This document shows, one piece after another, positions 25,839 through 39,449 of a stretch of 64,000 nt of DNA (the stretch's first letter is position 1; every line of letters starts with the position of its first letter). Where the stretch lies: NCBI GenBank assembly GCA_014898425.1, contig RCSZ01000001.1, forward strand, positions 744,001 to 808,000. Reading direction: 5' to 3'. A program made the position numbers and the translations under genes. The notes below the pieces were generated by a model. That model worked only from the letters and a program-made list of their open reading frames with translations, was not told where the DNA came from and did no database searches. Origin of the DNA: Botryotinia globosa (Eukaryota > Ascomycota > Leotiomycetes > Helotiales > Sclerotiniaceae).

Positions 25839-26318
25839 TGGAGCAACTACGACCATAGACAGAAGGATCACCCGGTGTATCTTAATAGTTTGATCGATGC
25901 TAAATTGTATAAACATAAACTTTGTGTAGGTAATGTGATTTGCTATCTTGAATAGTATCTAGTAGAGTTCAAGAAACTCAATGTTGCTGCTAGCATGAAC
26001 AAGGTCGCCTTCACATGAGGTGTAGGAGAGATATCTCTCTTATACCATGTAAGTGGATCTATACCTGTTTTCACCGTTGCTCCTGCAGATGCATTAAACG
26101 TCGACGCGGAAATTATTAGCGGTTGGCTAAAGGATGTAGATATCAATTAATTGGGGTAAGGCTTGCTCATACTCAAGGATCGAAAATTTCTCTTCTCTGT
26201 GATGGCAGATTCCGTAGTTAACGAGCTTGCTGATTTGTTAACCATTATAAAATCTTATGTATTCATTTATATATTAAGAAAATTATTTTTAAAATATTAA
26301 TAAATTAATTCTTTTTGG
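25839..26318. other. near-normal-composition island inside the AT block
   Basis: About 25,839-26,245 contains balanced sequence (for example CGTCGACGCGGAAATTATT and GACCATAGACAGAAGGATC) bounded on the left by LINE copy D and on the right by the AGTCGA element. It contains one minus-strand frame (25943-26146, listed separately). It looks like a piece of single-copy DNA that escaped RIP. Confidence 0.6.
25943..26146 (-). pseudogene. hypothetical 67-codon frame in island, unrecognised
   Basis: Minus-strand frame of 67 codons. The peptide includes NASAGATVKTGIDPLTWYKR and PHVKATLFMLAATLSFLNS, so it reads like protein rather than AT noise. It is short, has no obvious signal peptide or recognised domain, and its first codon is not clearly a true start. 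It might be the 3' end of a gene whose upstream part has been lost. I cannot assign a function. Confidence 0.3.
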
Positions 26319-27023
26319 TAAGTCGACCACCCTACTTTCGGGCAACCCCTCTTTTGAGCCACCCTTCTTAAGAATTTTTAGAATTTTAGAATTTTTCTGG
26401 ATTGATTTCTAGAACTACAAAATGTCGATTTTTAATTTATATATAAATCATATATAAATTTAAAATTTTATAAAATCTTTGATAAATTTTTAACAATAAT
26501 TATTGAAAGAAGATTGTATATCTTTTCGAAAAATTCAAATCTAAATCTATATAGAAATTTAAAAAGAAATTCAAAAAAATGAATAAATATAGAGATATAA
26601 TATATAGTAAATTGAGAATAATATAAATAATCCTTGTTATTTTGAGGGTATCTCTTTAAATATTTATTTTTGAGGAATTTTTCACTTTTTAAAGATTTTT
26701 CAAATTGAATATCTTGTAAACTTTTAATTAAATTTCATAATTTATTTTTAGTTATTTTTCCTTGAAAGTTATTATAGATTTTATGAAATTTTAAATTTGT
26801 ATGTAATTTATATGTAAATTGAAAATCGATATTTTAAAGCTTTAGAAATCGATCCAGAAAAATCCTAAAAAATCTGAAAATCTCAAAATAGATTTAAAAT
26901 GATTCGAATTATATAGATCTAAATTTCATTTAATTATATTTAGTATTAATAAAGATATTGATAAATCAAAAAAGTAATTTTTAGTGTAAAAGGGTAGCCC
27001 AAAAGAGAGGTAACTCGAAAGTA

Positions 27024-30000
27024 ATAGTAGTAGTAATAATATTTATTAATATTCATCAAGCTGGCTTAAAACTAACCCTAGGAAGCTTCTAAGAAATATA
27101 GGGATATATTAAACTATAAATTTATTTAATATTTTAGAAAGCAATTTATATATACAAAGATTAAAGCTTATTTGAATAACTCCTCCTTTATTAATTAAAA
27201 TAGGATTAATAATATTTCAAAATTCTAAAAAGTCAGATATAGTTTTTTAAAAACAAATGAATATAATATTATAAGGATATCTATTTATAAAATATATTAA
27301 TATTAAAAGGAACTTTTATTATATCTCTTTATTATTATTTAAATTAAAGAAAGAAAAAGCAAAGTTTAATTGAAAAAAAGAAAGAAAAAGAAAAAGAAAA
27401 AGAAAGAAAAAAAAATCGACTATTCTTAATAAAGGCAAATACTAATGAAGAATCAAATGATTTCAAAGAATTCGGCTAATATTAATAATTGTGATATTAG
27501 AAACAAAAGATAATTAAACCCTTTTATTATTAATAAAAGTAAAAATAAAAATGATCATTTGGATTATTTTCTGAATTAAACTAGTGATTTATAATATAAA
27601 ATTAAATATTTAGAAATCTTTTAACTATTGCAGGAATATTCCAAATTAGTATTTTAATATTAAAACTTTTTATAATACTATATAAAATCTTCATATTTTG
27701 TATATATAATTAGAATATAATATAATACTTTTCTTAATAGATCTAATTCCAAAGAAAATATAATTATATAAACAAGGTTTTATTTATTATGAATATCTGA
27801 AAGAATAAGTTATCATTTTTTTTTTTAGAATTACTTTATTTGATTATAAAGCTTTTTGATAATAATTCTTATTCTATTAATAATAAATATTGAAATAAAT
27901 TCTAGATTTCAAATGAATTTGTAGACTTTAAGATCAACAAATTTATTAATAATTTTATTCCCTTTGATATCTATATATTTAAAGAATTAGTGATTTTTAA
28001 TATCGAAAATTTATATAACATTTTAATAACTATAGAAAATCTATTAGAGGAAATTGAATATATTATTATATAAGTATTAAATAATTAAGATATTATTAAT
28101 ATAAAACTATAAGTATTGTTTATTAAATGAAAGGATTCTTAAAATATATTTAAGGTTTATATAAAATCTGATTATTTTTAAATTAAAAATATACAAAGTA
28201 TTATTGATCAAATCTAAATTAATAATAATTTAGTTTTTGTTTTGATATATTATATATTTATATTCGATAAGTCTTTTTCTATTAATAATTTGTTTAAAGT
28301 TATTTGAAAAGATTAAAATCTCATTAGAAAAGAGATAAGATTATTATTTCTTAAAATTAATAGCTATTATTTCTTTATCAATATTTTTTATCAAATATAT
28401 TTAATATTTTGGAAAGAAATATGAAGATTATAGTATAAAATATACAATATCAAAAAGAATTATTTCTAGATATTAAATTTTGGTTTTAGGTTTCTATTAT
28501 TGATTAGTATTTTTATCTCTAATAATAAATGGAAATATACTTCAGTAAATTATAAAATAAAAAATATTTATTAATTAAATATATATAATAAAATAAAGCT
28601 TAATTTCATTTAATATTATATTGATAAATAGAATATTTATATTTTTAAAAAGAATAATTATTGAGATAATTTTTCAAATCAGAAATATATCTCTAAATAT
28701 TAAAATAAATATTTGTTTTAATAGATTAATATATTAATCTATTTTAAAAAAGATAGCGAAATTGTAAATAATATATTAAATATAAAATAATTTCGTTTTA
28801 TTATTGAATTACATTTTGATTTTATATATAAAAAAGGGAATAATATAGATAATAATAGCTTTATATAAAACTGAGATTAACAAACTATTAATTATCTTTA
28901 CAAAATTATAGATACAATATACTATTATTCGAACTTTAATAATTCTTATAATAATATATTTTTTAAAAAAGAGTTTTTTATTGAATTAGATTTTGAGTTA
29001 TTTTAAAATAAATTATACTTTATTTTCGATTATAATGATTAATATAATAATAAGCTTTTTATTAATAATATAAAGAGGAATATATATTTTTTTTAATAAA
29101 ATAAATTATTACGAATTTTTTAAAAGCGAAAACTATTTTATTATTATTATTTTATTTAAGAATTAGGAGATTTGATATAAACAAAGATTATTAATATATT
29201 CAAAATATAGTTTTATATTTTGTAATATAAATTTAGTTAAATATAGTATAAAAAAAAAAAAAAAAAAGTTTTAGAGTATTTTGTATATGAATTCTATGAT
29301 TAAATGTAATTGAATTTTTTAAATAAATTTGAATATATTAATTGGTAAGAAAGAATTTGATTAATTTTAAAAAGGTTAAAGACTAATTTTATTTAATTAT
29401 TTTTTTTAATAATTTTTATTTTAGAAAGGTGTTGAAGATATTTTAAATATTTATAGTGATTATAATGATTTCTAATTTTTAGGAAAAAATAGTTTTTATA
29501 TTATATATAAAACAAATAATCAGATTTATAGTAATTCTTTTAAAGAGGATTTTTTTGTATTGTAAATTAAGAATATTATTAATCAATACAATTTATATTA
29601 GATAATAGATTATAATTCTTTCTAGATCTTTTGAAATATAAAAGATAAATGTAATTGATTGTTAGAAATAAATAGAGGATTTATTCTTTTTATTGATTTT
29701 AGATAATATAATTATCTCAATAAGTTTCCAGATTTATAAAATAAAATAAAATATTAAATATTGATTATAAAATCTATATAAAATACTACTAATTATTAAT
29801 TGATACATTTTGAATATTTATATTATAATATAATTTATATCTAATAAAATATTAAAGATTTCAATAGTATTGTATTTAATCTTTTCTATCGAAATAAATT
29901 GAGATTATTTTAAAATATCTAATCCGTTCCAATTTTCAAAAGAATTGTATTTAAGATTATCAAAAGTATTGAAGTAATTAAGGATTTCTTTATATAGAAT

Positions 30001-33000
30001 TTTGATCTTTTTTATAATATCTTTAATAAGGTTTTTATTGATATATAATAAGAATAATTTTAGATTAGATTTTAATTTATATCAATTAATAACCTTATAA
30101 AGCTTTTATCATTTTTGATTTTATTTATAATATTCTTTTAGTATTTATATTTTATTTATCGAATTATTTTATAAAAGATTTGAGTTATTTGAGAGATATT
30201 TTTGTTTGAAATATTATATTTATAAAGATAATTTCGATATATCTTTTTATATTTAGGAATTCATTATAATATAATATTATTATTTTCTCTATTAGATTTA
30301 TTAAGTCGAATACCCCACTTTCGGGCCACCCTTTTACACCAAAAATCACTTTTTAGTCTATCAATATCTCTATCAATATTGAATATAATTTAATAAAAAT
30401 TATATATATATAATTCAAATTATTTTGAGCTTATATTAAAGTTTTTAGAATTTTAGGATTTTTCTGGATTGATTTCTAGAGCTTCAAAATATCGATTTTC
30501 AATTTACATATAAATCATATACAAATTTAAAATTTTATAAAATCTCCAATAACTTTTTAATGATAATTATTAAAAGAAAATTATATATTTTTTTCAAAAA
30601 TTCAAATCTGAATCTATATAGAAATTCAAAAAAAAAATCAAAAAAATGAATTAATGAATAAATATAGAGATATAATATATAATAAGTTAGAAGTAGTATA
30701 AATAATCCCTGTAATTTTGAAGATATTCTTTTAAATATTTATTTATAATAAATTTTTTATTTTTTCAAGATCTTTCAAATCGAATATCTTATAAATTTAT
30801 AATAAAATTTTATAATTTATTTTTAGCTATTTTTATTCAAAAGTTATTATAGATTTTATAGAATTTTAAATTTATATATAATTTGTATGTAATTAAAATT
30901 CGATATTTCAAAGCTTTAGAAATCGATCCAGAAATATCCTAAAAATCTAAAAGTTTCAAAATAAATTCGGATTGATTTGAATTATATAGATTTTAATTTT
31001 TGTTAAATTATATTCAATATTGATAGAGATAATAATAGATTAAAAAAGTGATTTTTGGTGTAAAAGGGTGGCCCGAAAGAGGGCTGGCCCGAAAGTAGAG
31101 TGATCGACTTAATTATATGAATAATAATATTCATTATTATTATAAAATCAATTATATATATCTTGATTGTTATTTTATTTGTAAAAAAAAAAGAATTAGA
31201 AAAATAGATTATATTGATATATATTAAATCAAAAAGATTTTTTAATTTCATTTTTAAAATTCTATAATAATATTATTTTAATAAAATTTTATTCCATTCT
31301 ATAATAATAATAATTTATATTTTATAATTTAAATTATTATATATATTTTTCCTAATAATAATTCTAATAAAAAAGATATTTGAAAAAATGAGATTAATAA
31401 TATAATTAATTCTATATATAGGTTTGTTAAGGACATAAATAAAATCTATATTATTATTATTAAACTAATATATTAGATTCAAATCTCTATATTTAAATTA
31501 TATCTCTAATTCGAATATATAATATTAAATATTGAAATCGTTTTTTATCAAATATCAAGATAATAGAATTAAATAGAATATATAATCCATTATTTTATTA
31601 TTACTTAACTAATAATATAAATTGAATATAACATTTCTATTTATATTGATTTAAAAAAATCCTTATTATATATAAAGCAATATTATTATATATATAAACT
31701 AATGCCTTTATATATATATATTATAACTCAAAAATGATCTAATTCTTTGGAATTCTTAAGATTCTAGAAATTCATTAGAATATAATAATTATAATTCAAA
31801 TGGTTTTGTATTTATATATTAATAATTGTTTAAAATTCCTAAATATAAATAATATTGATTTATTGGATATTAGAGATTGCAAGAATTATTATATATATAG
31901 AAATGCTTTTATTAATATTAATTTAATAGATTTGGAAATTGTATTATTAGGTTTATTAATTACAAATTCTATTATAAAATTTGTTATATTATATTCATAT
32001 TAATAAAATATATTTTTGAAATCGAATATATTAAGTTTATTAGAGTTTTATATATAATGAGGGATATTCTTATTCTCCTTTCTATTTATTTTCGAATATA
32101 ATCTAAAAACTTTTACTTAAGGGAGAATAGATATCTGAATTATAGTTATAAGAGCTTATATCTGATTTCAAATTGTGGTTTAGTTAATAATAGAAATAAA
32201 TTCAGTCTATTTGTATTAAGTAATAATAATATTATATTTATATTTGTTAATAAACTTTATAACTATAGAAATATTTGATATTTTTATTTCGAGGATTTTA
32301 ATAAATATATTAATTATTTTGTATTAAATTTCCCTTATCTTTTGAATAACTTTAAGTTTATTTTTAATAAAGAGTATTATAATATTATTCTTATATTAAA
32401 GAATAATAGAGTATTTGTTATACCCAATCTCAAATAAATTATAACAATTGATATATTTGAATAATACTATATAATTAGTATCTATTGATTCCTTATATAT
32501 ATTTGTTTAATAATTATAATAAATACAAAGGGGAAGTCGAATATATTTAATAAAAAATAATATTCTTGATAATCTGAGTTATATCAATTACAATATACTT
32601 TTTCTCAATTAATCTAAAAAGGCTATTAATATTGAAAAAAGTAAAGAAATAAATTATCTTAATAAATAAAATAATTTAAATAATTTTATTAAAATGTTTA
32701 ATGATTTTATAACTAAAGGATTTGATAATAATTAAATATTTTTTTATTTATATAAAAACTTTATTGAGAATAAAAGCCTTATTTATTATAATTACTTTAT
32801 TATTTAGATTTATAAAGGAAATAAAGACTTTTATAACTATATAATTATACTAAATTTCTAAAATTATCAGGGATATAGCATTGAGTATTTATAATACCTT
32901 TTATTAATTATATTTATTATAAAACAGATTACAAATATTATTAAATATAGAAATAATAGTTTAGTTTATAATTATAAGCGAAATTATTAGAATATCAATT

Positions 33001-33833
33001 AAAAAGAGATTTTCAATAATTTCTATAAGATATTATTAGAAAACAAAAACAAAAAATTGATTAAATAAAATTAGGGGTTTGTATTTGATAAATAATCTTC
33101 AATTCTAATATCAAATATAATTTGAAATGGAATTTTTTTTTAATATAAAATTATAAAAGGTTTTCTTGGATTATATTATTCTAAATTTAAAGAATATATT
33201 ATTTCTAATGTTATTTGTATTACTGGATTTGATTATTTTTATAAAGGTTTTAGAATTAATAATGAATGTAATATAAACAAAAGATTGAGTACAAATATTG
33301 AAAAATATAAAAGGAATAATAATATTAATAAAAACAATAATAATTACAAAATTAATTATAAAGCTAATAAACTTTTTTGTAAAGATTATATTAAATATAT
33401 TTGTATAAAATATTATAAAAATATTGAATAATATTACAAGATTTATAATAATTATATATTTGCTTTTTATATTACATTTAAAAATATCAAATTGTTTTTT
33501 GATAATATTTAATATATTCGAAATAATATTTTGATTATAATAATTAATTTCGAAAAGAAAAAGTATTTAAATATTTATTCTATTTCTTTTTCTTTTAATT
33601 ATATAAAATTGATTAAGATTAAATAGAGATTGTAAATTTAATAAATATATAAATCTAAGATTTAATAATTATAAAAGATAATTCGAAGTTATAAACTTAC
33701 TCTTTAATAATATTATTATAAAAACAATGATTAAATTAACTAAAAGAATTTATAAAGAATATAAAAAATTAATCCTGTATAATAAAGTCGAAAATACAAA
33801 GATACCTCGATTTTGGGATATTGTATCGATCTG
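27024..33833 (-). mobile_element. Tad-like LINE, copy C, with nested AGTCGA element
   Basis: Sense strand minus: 3' tail (TAG)n on the plus strand at 27,024-27,036, 5' end at 33,833 (plus strand reads GATATTGTATCGATCTG). It is flanked by a 13-bp TSD, TAACTCGAAAGTA (27011-27023) and TGGCTCGAAAGTA (33834-33846). The two mismatches are G to A, as expected for RIP. Without the nested element at 30304-31109 the LINE is about 6.0 kb, equal to copy A. Heavily degraded. Apparent open stretches on the plus strand around 33,140-33,420 are antisense to the LINE. Confidence 0.85.
30304..31109. mobile_element. AGTCGA long-TIR element, copy 1 (806 bp)
   Basis: Bounded by TA (30302-30303, 31110-31111). Left end AGTCGAATACCCCACTTTCG, right end ending GAAAGTAGAGTGATCGACT. 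The two halves are nearly reverse complements for roughly 400 bp each, so the element could fold into a giant hairpin. It carries the characteristic words CTTTCGGGCCACCC and GGTGTAAAAGGGTGGCCC. Inserted within LINE copy C. The minus-strand open frame at 31003-31251 falls across its right arm and is not a gene. Confidence 0.88.
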
Positions 33834-33860
33834 TGGCTCGAAAGTAGAGTAATCGACTTA

Positions 33861-35049
33861 TTAAATAGAAGAATTTTATTTTAAAAGAATTTAATAAAAT
33901 TTCTTGGATTTTAAAAGTTGAAAGTTTATTTACTACACTCGATTAATAATCAAAGATATATATATATATATATTAGAATTATTTAACTCTTTTTTATATA
34001 TAATAAATTCTATATTATATTTTATAATAATAAAACCTCTAATTAAAGAATAAATTGAAAATATTAAGAAATAGAAACACCTCTCTCTTTAGACTTTTGA
34101 TTAATACCTTCTATCTACTTTTTAGTTTTCCCATCTGTCCTTCACCTTTTTTATTTAACTTTAATTCATTTTTTGAATCTCTTTCTCATTGATGTACTTA
34201 ATATCTCCATCTACTTTTTTTTATAATCTAATTAAAGATCTGAAAATCCTAAAGATCTTCTAGAACTCTTATTTTCGTTTTTTCTATTAAAATTCAGTAA
34301 TAAATTGATTACAAAAAGTACCGATTTAATTTATTATTAACAAATAAAGCATATCATTATTAACAATAATATACATATTCCAAAATTTGAATGGGGATTT
34401 ATATTGAATTTATTTTCATTGTGAATAATAGCTTTGCCACCCTAGGGCTTGATGATCATAATTTTACATCGGGTGCCCTGACCGTGACATATAAAGATGG
34501 GTGATTTAAGAAAACAGTAAACAACTCAACTTTTTGGAAAGATCTCTAAATTTGATAGAGACAAATAGTAGTGATCACACACAAGATATATCTGCTGAGG
34601 AGCATGCACTTCTTACTCGGCAATGTCAGTAAATCCGGCATAGCTACAACGGGTTCTATAAGCCCCAGCACCTGAAGTTGATGTTAGCCCTTAGAGTGCG
34701 GACATTCGGCGCTATAATTGCTCACAAATCAATACAATAACTAAAAATTGAAGTACTTTTAGAATCCCAATTTTTAAGTTTATAAAAATGTTTTCTATAT
34801 TTCTCCAAAAAAAATATTCAATTTAATAGTTATTTTTACAATGATATTGATGAATAATACTATTGATTCAAGATATAATTTTATATTTTCTTATTAAATA
34901 TTTCATATTTTATATTTCATATTTTATATTTCATATTTTATATTTCATATTTTATATTTTATATTTCATATTTTATATTTTATATTTAATAAGAAAATAC
35001 AAAAAAAAAAATTTTTTTTCAATATTAATTATTATGATGAAAAGAATTT
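33861..35049. other. AT-rich spacer with a balanced island
   Basis: AT-rich, except for about 34,430-34,740, where normal composition appears (TGCCACCCTAGGGCTTG, ATCGGGTGCCCTGACCGTG, CTACAACGGGTTCTATAAG). No open frame longer than about 40 codons was found in the island and no RNA gene was recognised. It may be unique DNA between insertions. Confidence 0.5.
34899..34990. repeat. 14-bp tandem repeat TATTTCATATTTTA
   Basis: About six units of TATTTCATATTTTA with small variants. It explains the repetitive Phe/Tyr/Ile reading frame over it, which is not a gene. Confidence 0.85.
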
Positions 35050-36190
35050 TAATATTATTTTAAATATATCAACTACTATTAAAATGGAATTTAATATCTT
35101 TGAATGTAATATTAAAAACAGATTTATAATTATTATAAATCTTTTTTATTATAAAGGAATATATGTAAAATATTATAAAAGAATTAATTATATTTCAAGA
35201 CTTATAATAATTAAATATTTGTTTTATATTTTTTAATATTTATATTTAATTGTTTTCACTTATATCGCATTTATTATTAATCTTGAAGTTTCTTTAAAAT
35301 AACGAAATCTAATATTATTGAAGATTTCAAGTATGATATAGTATTTAATGACTCTTGAATTATATTATTTAAAAGCCTTTCTATAATTTTATATTGAAGA
35401 GAACTATTGTCTCAATTTATATGCAATATCAGAATTGAAAATTATTTGTAAAATTTAAATCTTTTATATTATTTGATAAACCTTCTTTCTTTTTTTAATG
35501 ATAAAACCCTTTTTTAATTAATGTTCTAAATATAATACTTATAATTATAGACTGAATTTTTGTTTTAATAGATAATAATTTTTATAATATAATTTTTAGT
35601 AGATATAACTATTAAAAAGTTCTATAAATATTAAGTATTATAATTTTAATCATCTCTATGATTTGATATAATTATATGATTATAAAGATTCCTATTTTAT
35701 TTTTAAATTTCAATAATAAGATGATAATAATAAATAAACCATTCATTATCGATTAAATATATATTTAAGTCAAAAAGCATTAAGTGTATATTAAAACCTT
35801 TTATTATAAAATTAAAGAAAATATTACTATAATTATTTTGTTTCTATTATCTATTAGAAGTTTTTTTTATATATTCTCTGATATCAAAAGTCTTTCTGAT
35901 TTATTAAAAATACTATATTTCAATATAATACAAGTGAATCGCTTTTTATATTTATTATAATAACAAAAAGAACTATATAATCTCTATTAATATTAATTAT
36001 ATTATGTTATTTTAACATATCAATTATTATAATCTATTAAAAATTAGTTATCATGAATATTTTGTTTTTTCATAATAATAAAATAATAATATCTTCTTTT
36101 TTATTGAAAAAAATTTAATACAAAATGATCAATATAATTATTGAGTCTGTAAAGATATAATTGTCCGATGTTTTTATGATTAAAATAAAT
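35050..36190 (+). mobile_element. Tad-like LINE, copy L, internal 5'-region fragment
   Basis: Runs collinear on the plus strand with about 3,470-4,700 of LINE copy A. Examples are the block ATAATTATTATAAATC near 35,118 and the Ile/Asn-rich stretch near 36,010. No ends or TSD seen. It is more diverged than copies A, C and E. Boundaries are approximate. Confidence 0.55.
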
Positions 36191-39100
36191 GTAAGGTGAT
36201 GACTAGTATCGATATAGATATAAGTATATCATAAGACCTTTTATTACTCTTTTTAACTCCTTTTTTTAGATTAAATATATATATATGTGAAAACTTTTTA
36301 TATTAAAATAATAATTGATATATTTTTGTTTTATAAGATTTAATTTCTTTATACTTTTTTCAAGAATTATATTATAATATAAAAATATCAAAGATTAATT
36401 GAAAATCTGAAATTCAAAATTTAAAAATTCAAAAAGAAATCGATTTCTATTTGATAATATAATGATTTATATTTAATAATGGAAAAACACGAAAAAACAA
36501 AGGAAAGATTTTCTTGGAAAAACCTATTAATCTCTATTGTATTCGAAGTAGAACATTATTTTCTACCCTTTTCCGAAATTATTGAATTGATATTTATTTG
36601 GATTAGAGAGATATTATTATTAGTGTTTGAAAAGAGGGTTTAATATATCTATATCGGAATTATCAATATTATATTATTAATAACAAACTTATCATATTGA
36701 ATATAATTAATAAAAAAGATTAAATTATAAATTTTTATAATAATCTAAGTTTTCTAATATTCAAACGTTTTATAAGAGAATCTCAATTACAAAGAAAAAG
36801 ACTTTTGGATATAAGAAAATAAAAAGTGAAAACTCTTTAAAAAGCTCTATTTTTTAAGGAAATATTTTACAAAAGATATACTAATATATATAATAGTCAA
36901 TATCTTTTTAATATATTTATAATTATTTTATATAAATAACAGAAAAGCCAAACCTTTTATTTTACAATAATATATTGATTCGGATATATAGCATTTTATA
37001 TTAATATATAATATTATTACGAAAATATTGACTTCAATATTACCTTGTATAGTAGATAATATATTATTGATTATAATTAAAGGAATAATAACTTTTTAAA
37101 TATAGAATATATATTATTATATTTATTATTCGATTCTATTTAATTAGTTCTATAATATTGTTTTATTTCCTATATCAATGAAGTGGTATAATCAATCCTA
37201 ATATAATTATATTTCCTATATCATTAAAGTAATTAGTAGATTAAGAAAAAAGAGGAAATAATAGATTCAAAAGAAATTATATATTCTTAATATATATTGA
37301 GAAAAAAAGAATTTATATTTTATAAATAATAAATTAAAAGGGCTATAATAAAGTAATGATTTTTTAAAAAGAATTTGAAAAACCAAAGAATAAAGATAAA
37401 TCTTTAGAAAGAATACAATATTATAATTAATTATAGTTTTATAATATTTCAGAAGAAATTCAATAGAAAAAAGGGAATTATTATATCAAATAAAAACTAT
37501 ACAGTTTTTACAAATATATTGAAAGGATTTATAAACAAAAGATTTGATAAATAAAATAGATCTATAATATAAATAATTTTGAAGAATTTAAAAGAATTAT
37601 TGAGAAGATTATCTAAGGATTTCATTAAAAAAGTTTGAAAAAGGGATAGATTTCTTATTCTTTTTTTTTAGTTTTTTTTAAATCAATTAAAACTACATAT
37701 AAATATATCACATAATCTTTTGATTATATAGATATATATAAATTGAATCGATTAAGAATTTACTACTACTATTGAAGAATAAAGTTTTACTTTCTTCTTT
37801 TTACTTTAATTTTTGAAAGTTTCTTGCTTTTTGAAAATATATAACATTATCAAAAATCTAAAACTTTAAAAATCATAAAAATCTTGAAAATCTTGAAAAT
37901 TTTTCAAAAGTATTTTATTAACATAAAATATTCGAAATTCTGAAATCCCAAAAAATTAGTAAACTAATTAAATTGACATTTTTAAAATCTGAAAATCTGA
38001 AAATCTGAAGATTTAAAAATTTAAAAGCTTTAAAGAACAAAATTGATTTGTTTTTAATAAAATAATAATTTATATTTAATAAACTTTTGTTTTTCTTTTT
38101 TTGGTTTTCAATTTTAAAAATATCTATAACTCAAATAAATTAAATTAATATTTTCAAAATCTAAAACTCGAAAAATTCAAAAATTCAAAAATTTAAAAAA
38201 AAATTGATTTGTTTTCAATAAAATAATAATTGATATTTGGTAAAGTTTTTGCTTTTTTCTTTTTCATTTTTAATTTCAAAAATCATAATTTTTCAAAAAA
38301 TATATGAAATTTATAAAATTAGAATTCTATAGTATTTTTAATTCAATGATAAAGTTTTGCTTTTTTTTTCAATTTTAAAAATATATAAAATTCATAATTA
38401 TTAGGATATAATAATATTTTGTTAATATATAATATTCAAAATCTTGAATTTCTAAAAATCTGAAAGATTAGAAGAAGATATTTCAGATAGAAAAATCCTA
38501 AAGATCATGAAAATCTAAAATATTTGAAAAATGAGAAGATATTTGAAATATAAAGTTTTTAAAAATGATTTAGAAATCCTAAAAATTATTTTAAAATTCT
38601 AAAAGTTTTGGAATTTGAAAAATAATTGAAAGATATAAGACTTCATTAATTTTTTATTCAATTTTTAAAATTTAAAAAAAGTATTCGAAATCTAAAGGAA
38701 TTTTTGAAAATCTAGAAAATCTAGAGAATTTCAAAATCTAAAATCCTAGGAATAACTTATTTGTATTTTTTATTAAATAAAACAAGTTCAACAAAATTTC
38801 TTTTCAAAATACAAATTGTCTTATATAATATCAATTGTTTGCAATTAGTTTTTATTCATAAGTTCAATTATCTAAAAAATAATGAATTCAATCCCTTTTT
38901 TTGCTATAAATGGGCTTTTATTGTTTAATAGATTTATAAAATAAAATTATTATATTTTATGAATGTTATTTTTTCTATATAAAAGGTCTAAAATCCTAGA
39001 AGCAATTAATAATGTAAAACTTTGTTAGTTTACTATTGAATCCTTGAAATTAGAAAATCTAGGAAATCTACAAAATATTTGAAAATCTGTTTTCTTCAAT

Positions 39101-39436
39101 AAACAAAATAAAAACTTTATTGATATTTTATAAACATTAGTTAAAATAAATTGTTTTTCAAAAAAAAAAACTTTTGAATATTCTTTCCTTTCCTTTTATT
39201 CAATTATTCTATTTTTAAAAACATTAATAGTATATCATGAAAATATCTCACAAACATTCTAAAAAGTTCAAATTATAAAGATATTTTCTTTTTTTAGCTT
39301 TCCTTCAATTTCATTTAATAAAATAGAAATTGATTTAATTTAAATAATATCAATCATATATCAATAAGATATTATAAATATATTGTAATCTAATTAAAAT
39401 GAAATCTTTAAAAAAACTGTGTTTTTTAAAGCTTTT
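36191..39436. other. AT-rich spacer, no gene seen
   Basis: Low-complexity AT sequence. A recurring theme at 37,800-39,150 is short blocks AATCTGAAAATCTAAAA and ATTTTTAATTTCAAAAATC, repeated loosely as in 20,280-21,700, so the two regions may share an old repeat. Nothing coding. Confidence 0.45.
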
Positions 39437-39449
39437 CAAACCTATTTTC

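Larger units (their letters stand above)
26321..33858. mobile_element. AGTCGA long-TIR element, copy 2, split by LINE C
   Basis: Starts AGTCGACCACCCTACTTTCG after TA (26319-26320) and ends GTAGAGTAATCGACT before TA (33859-33860). The left part (26321-27023) and last 25 bases (33834-33858) are separated by LINE copy C. Rejoined across the TSD it would be about 715 bp, with inverted repeats covering most of its length. No coding frame. The homologous intact copy is 30304-31109. Confidence 0.85.

Noticed and set aside
33140..33830. Long quasi-open plus-strand frame ending near the LINE end, at first taken as the element's coding strand
   Set aside because: The RNase H-like motif and the (TAC)n tail in copies A and E place the LINE coding strand on the other side; this frame is antisense.
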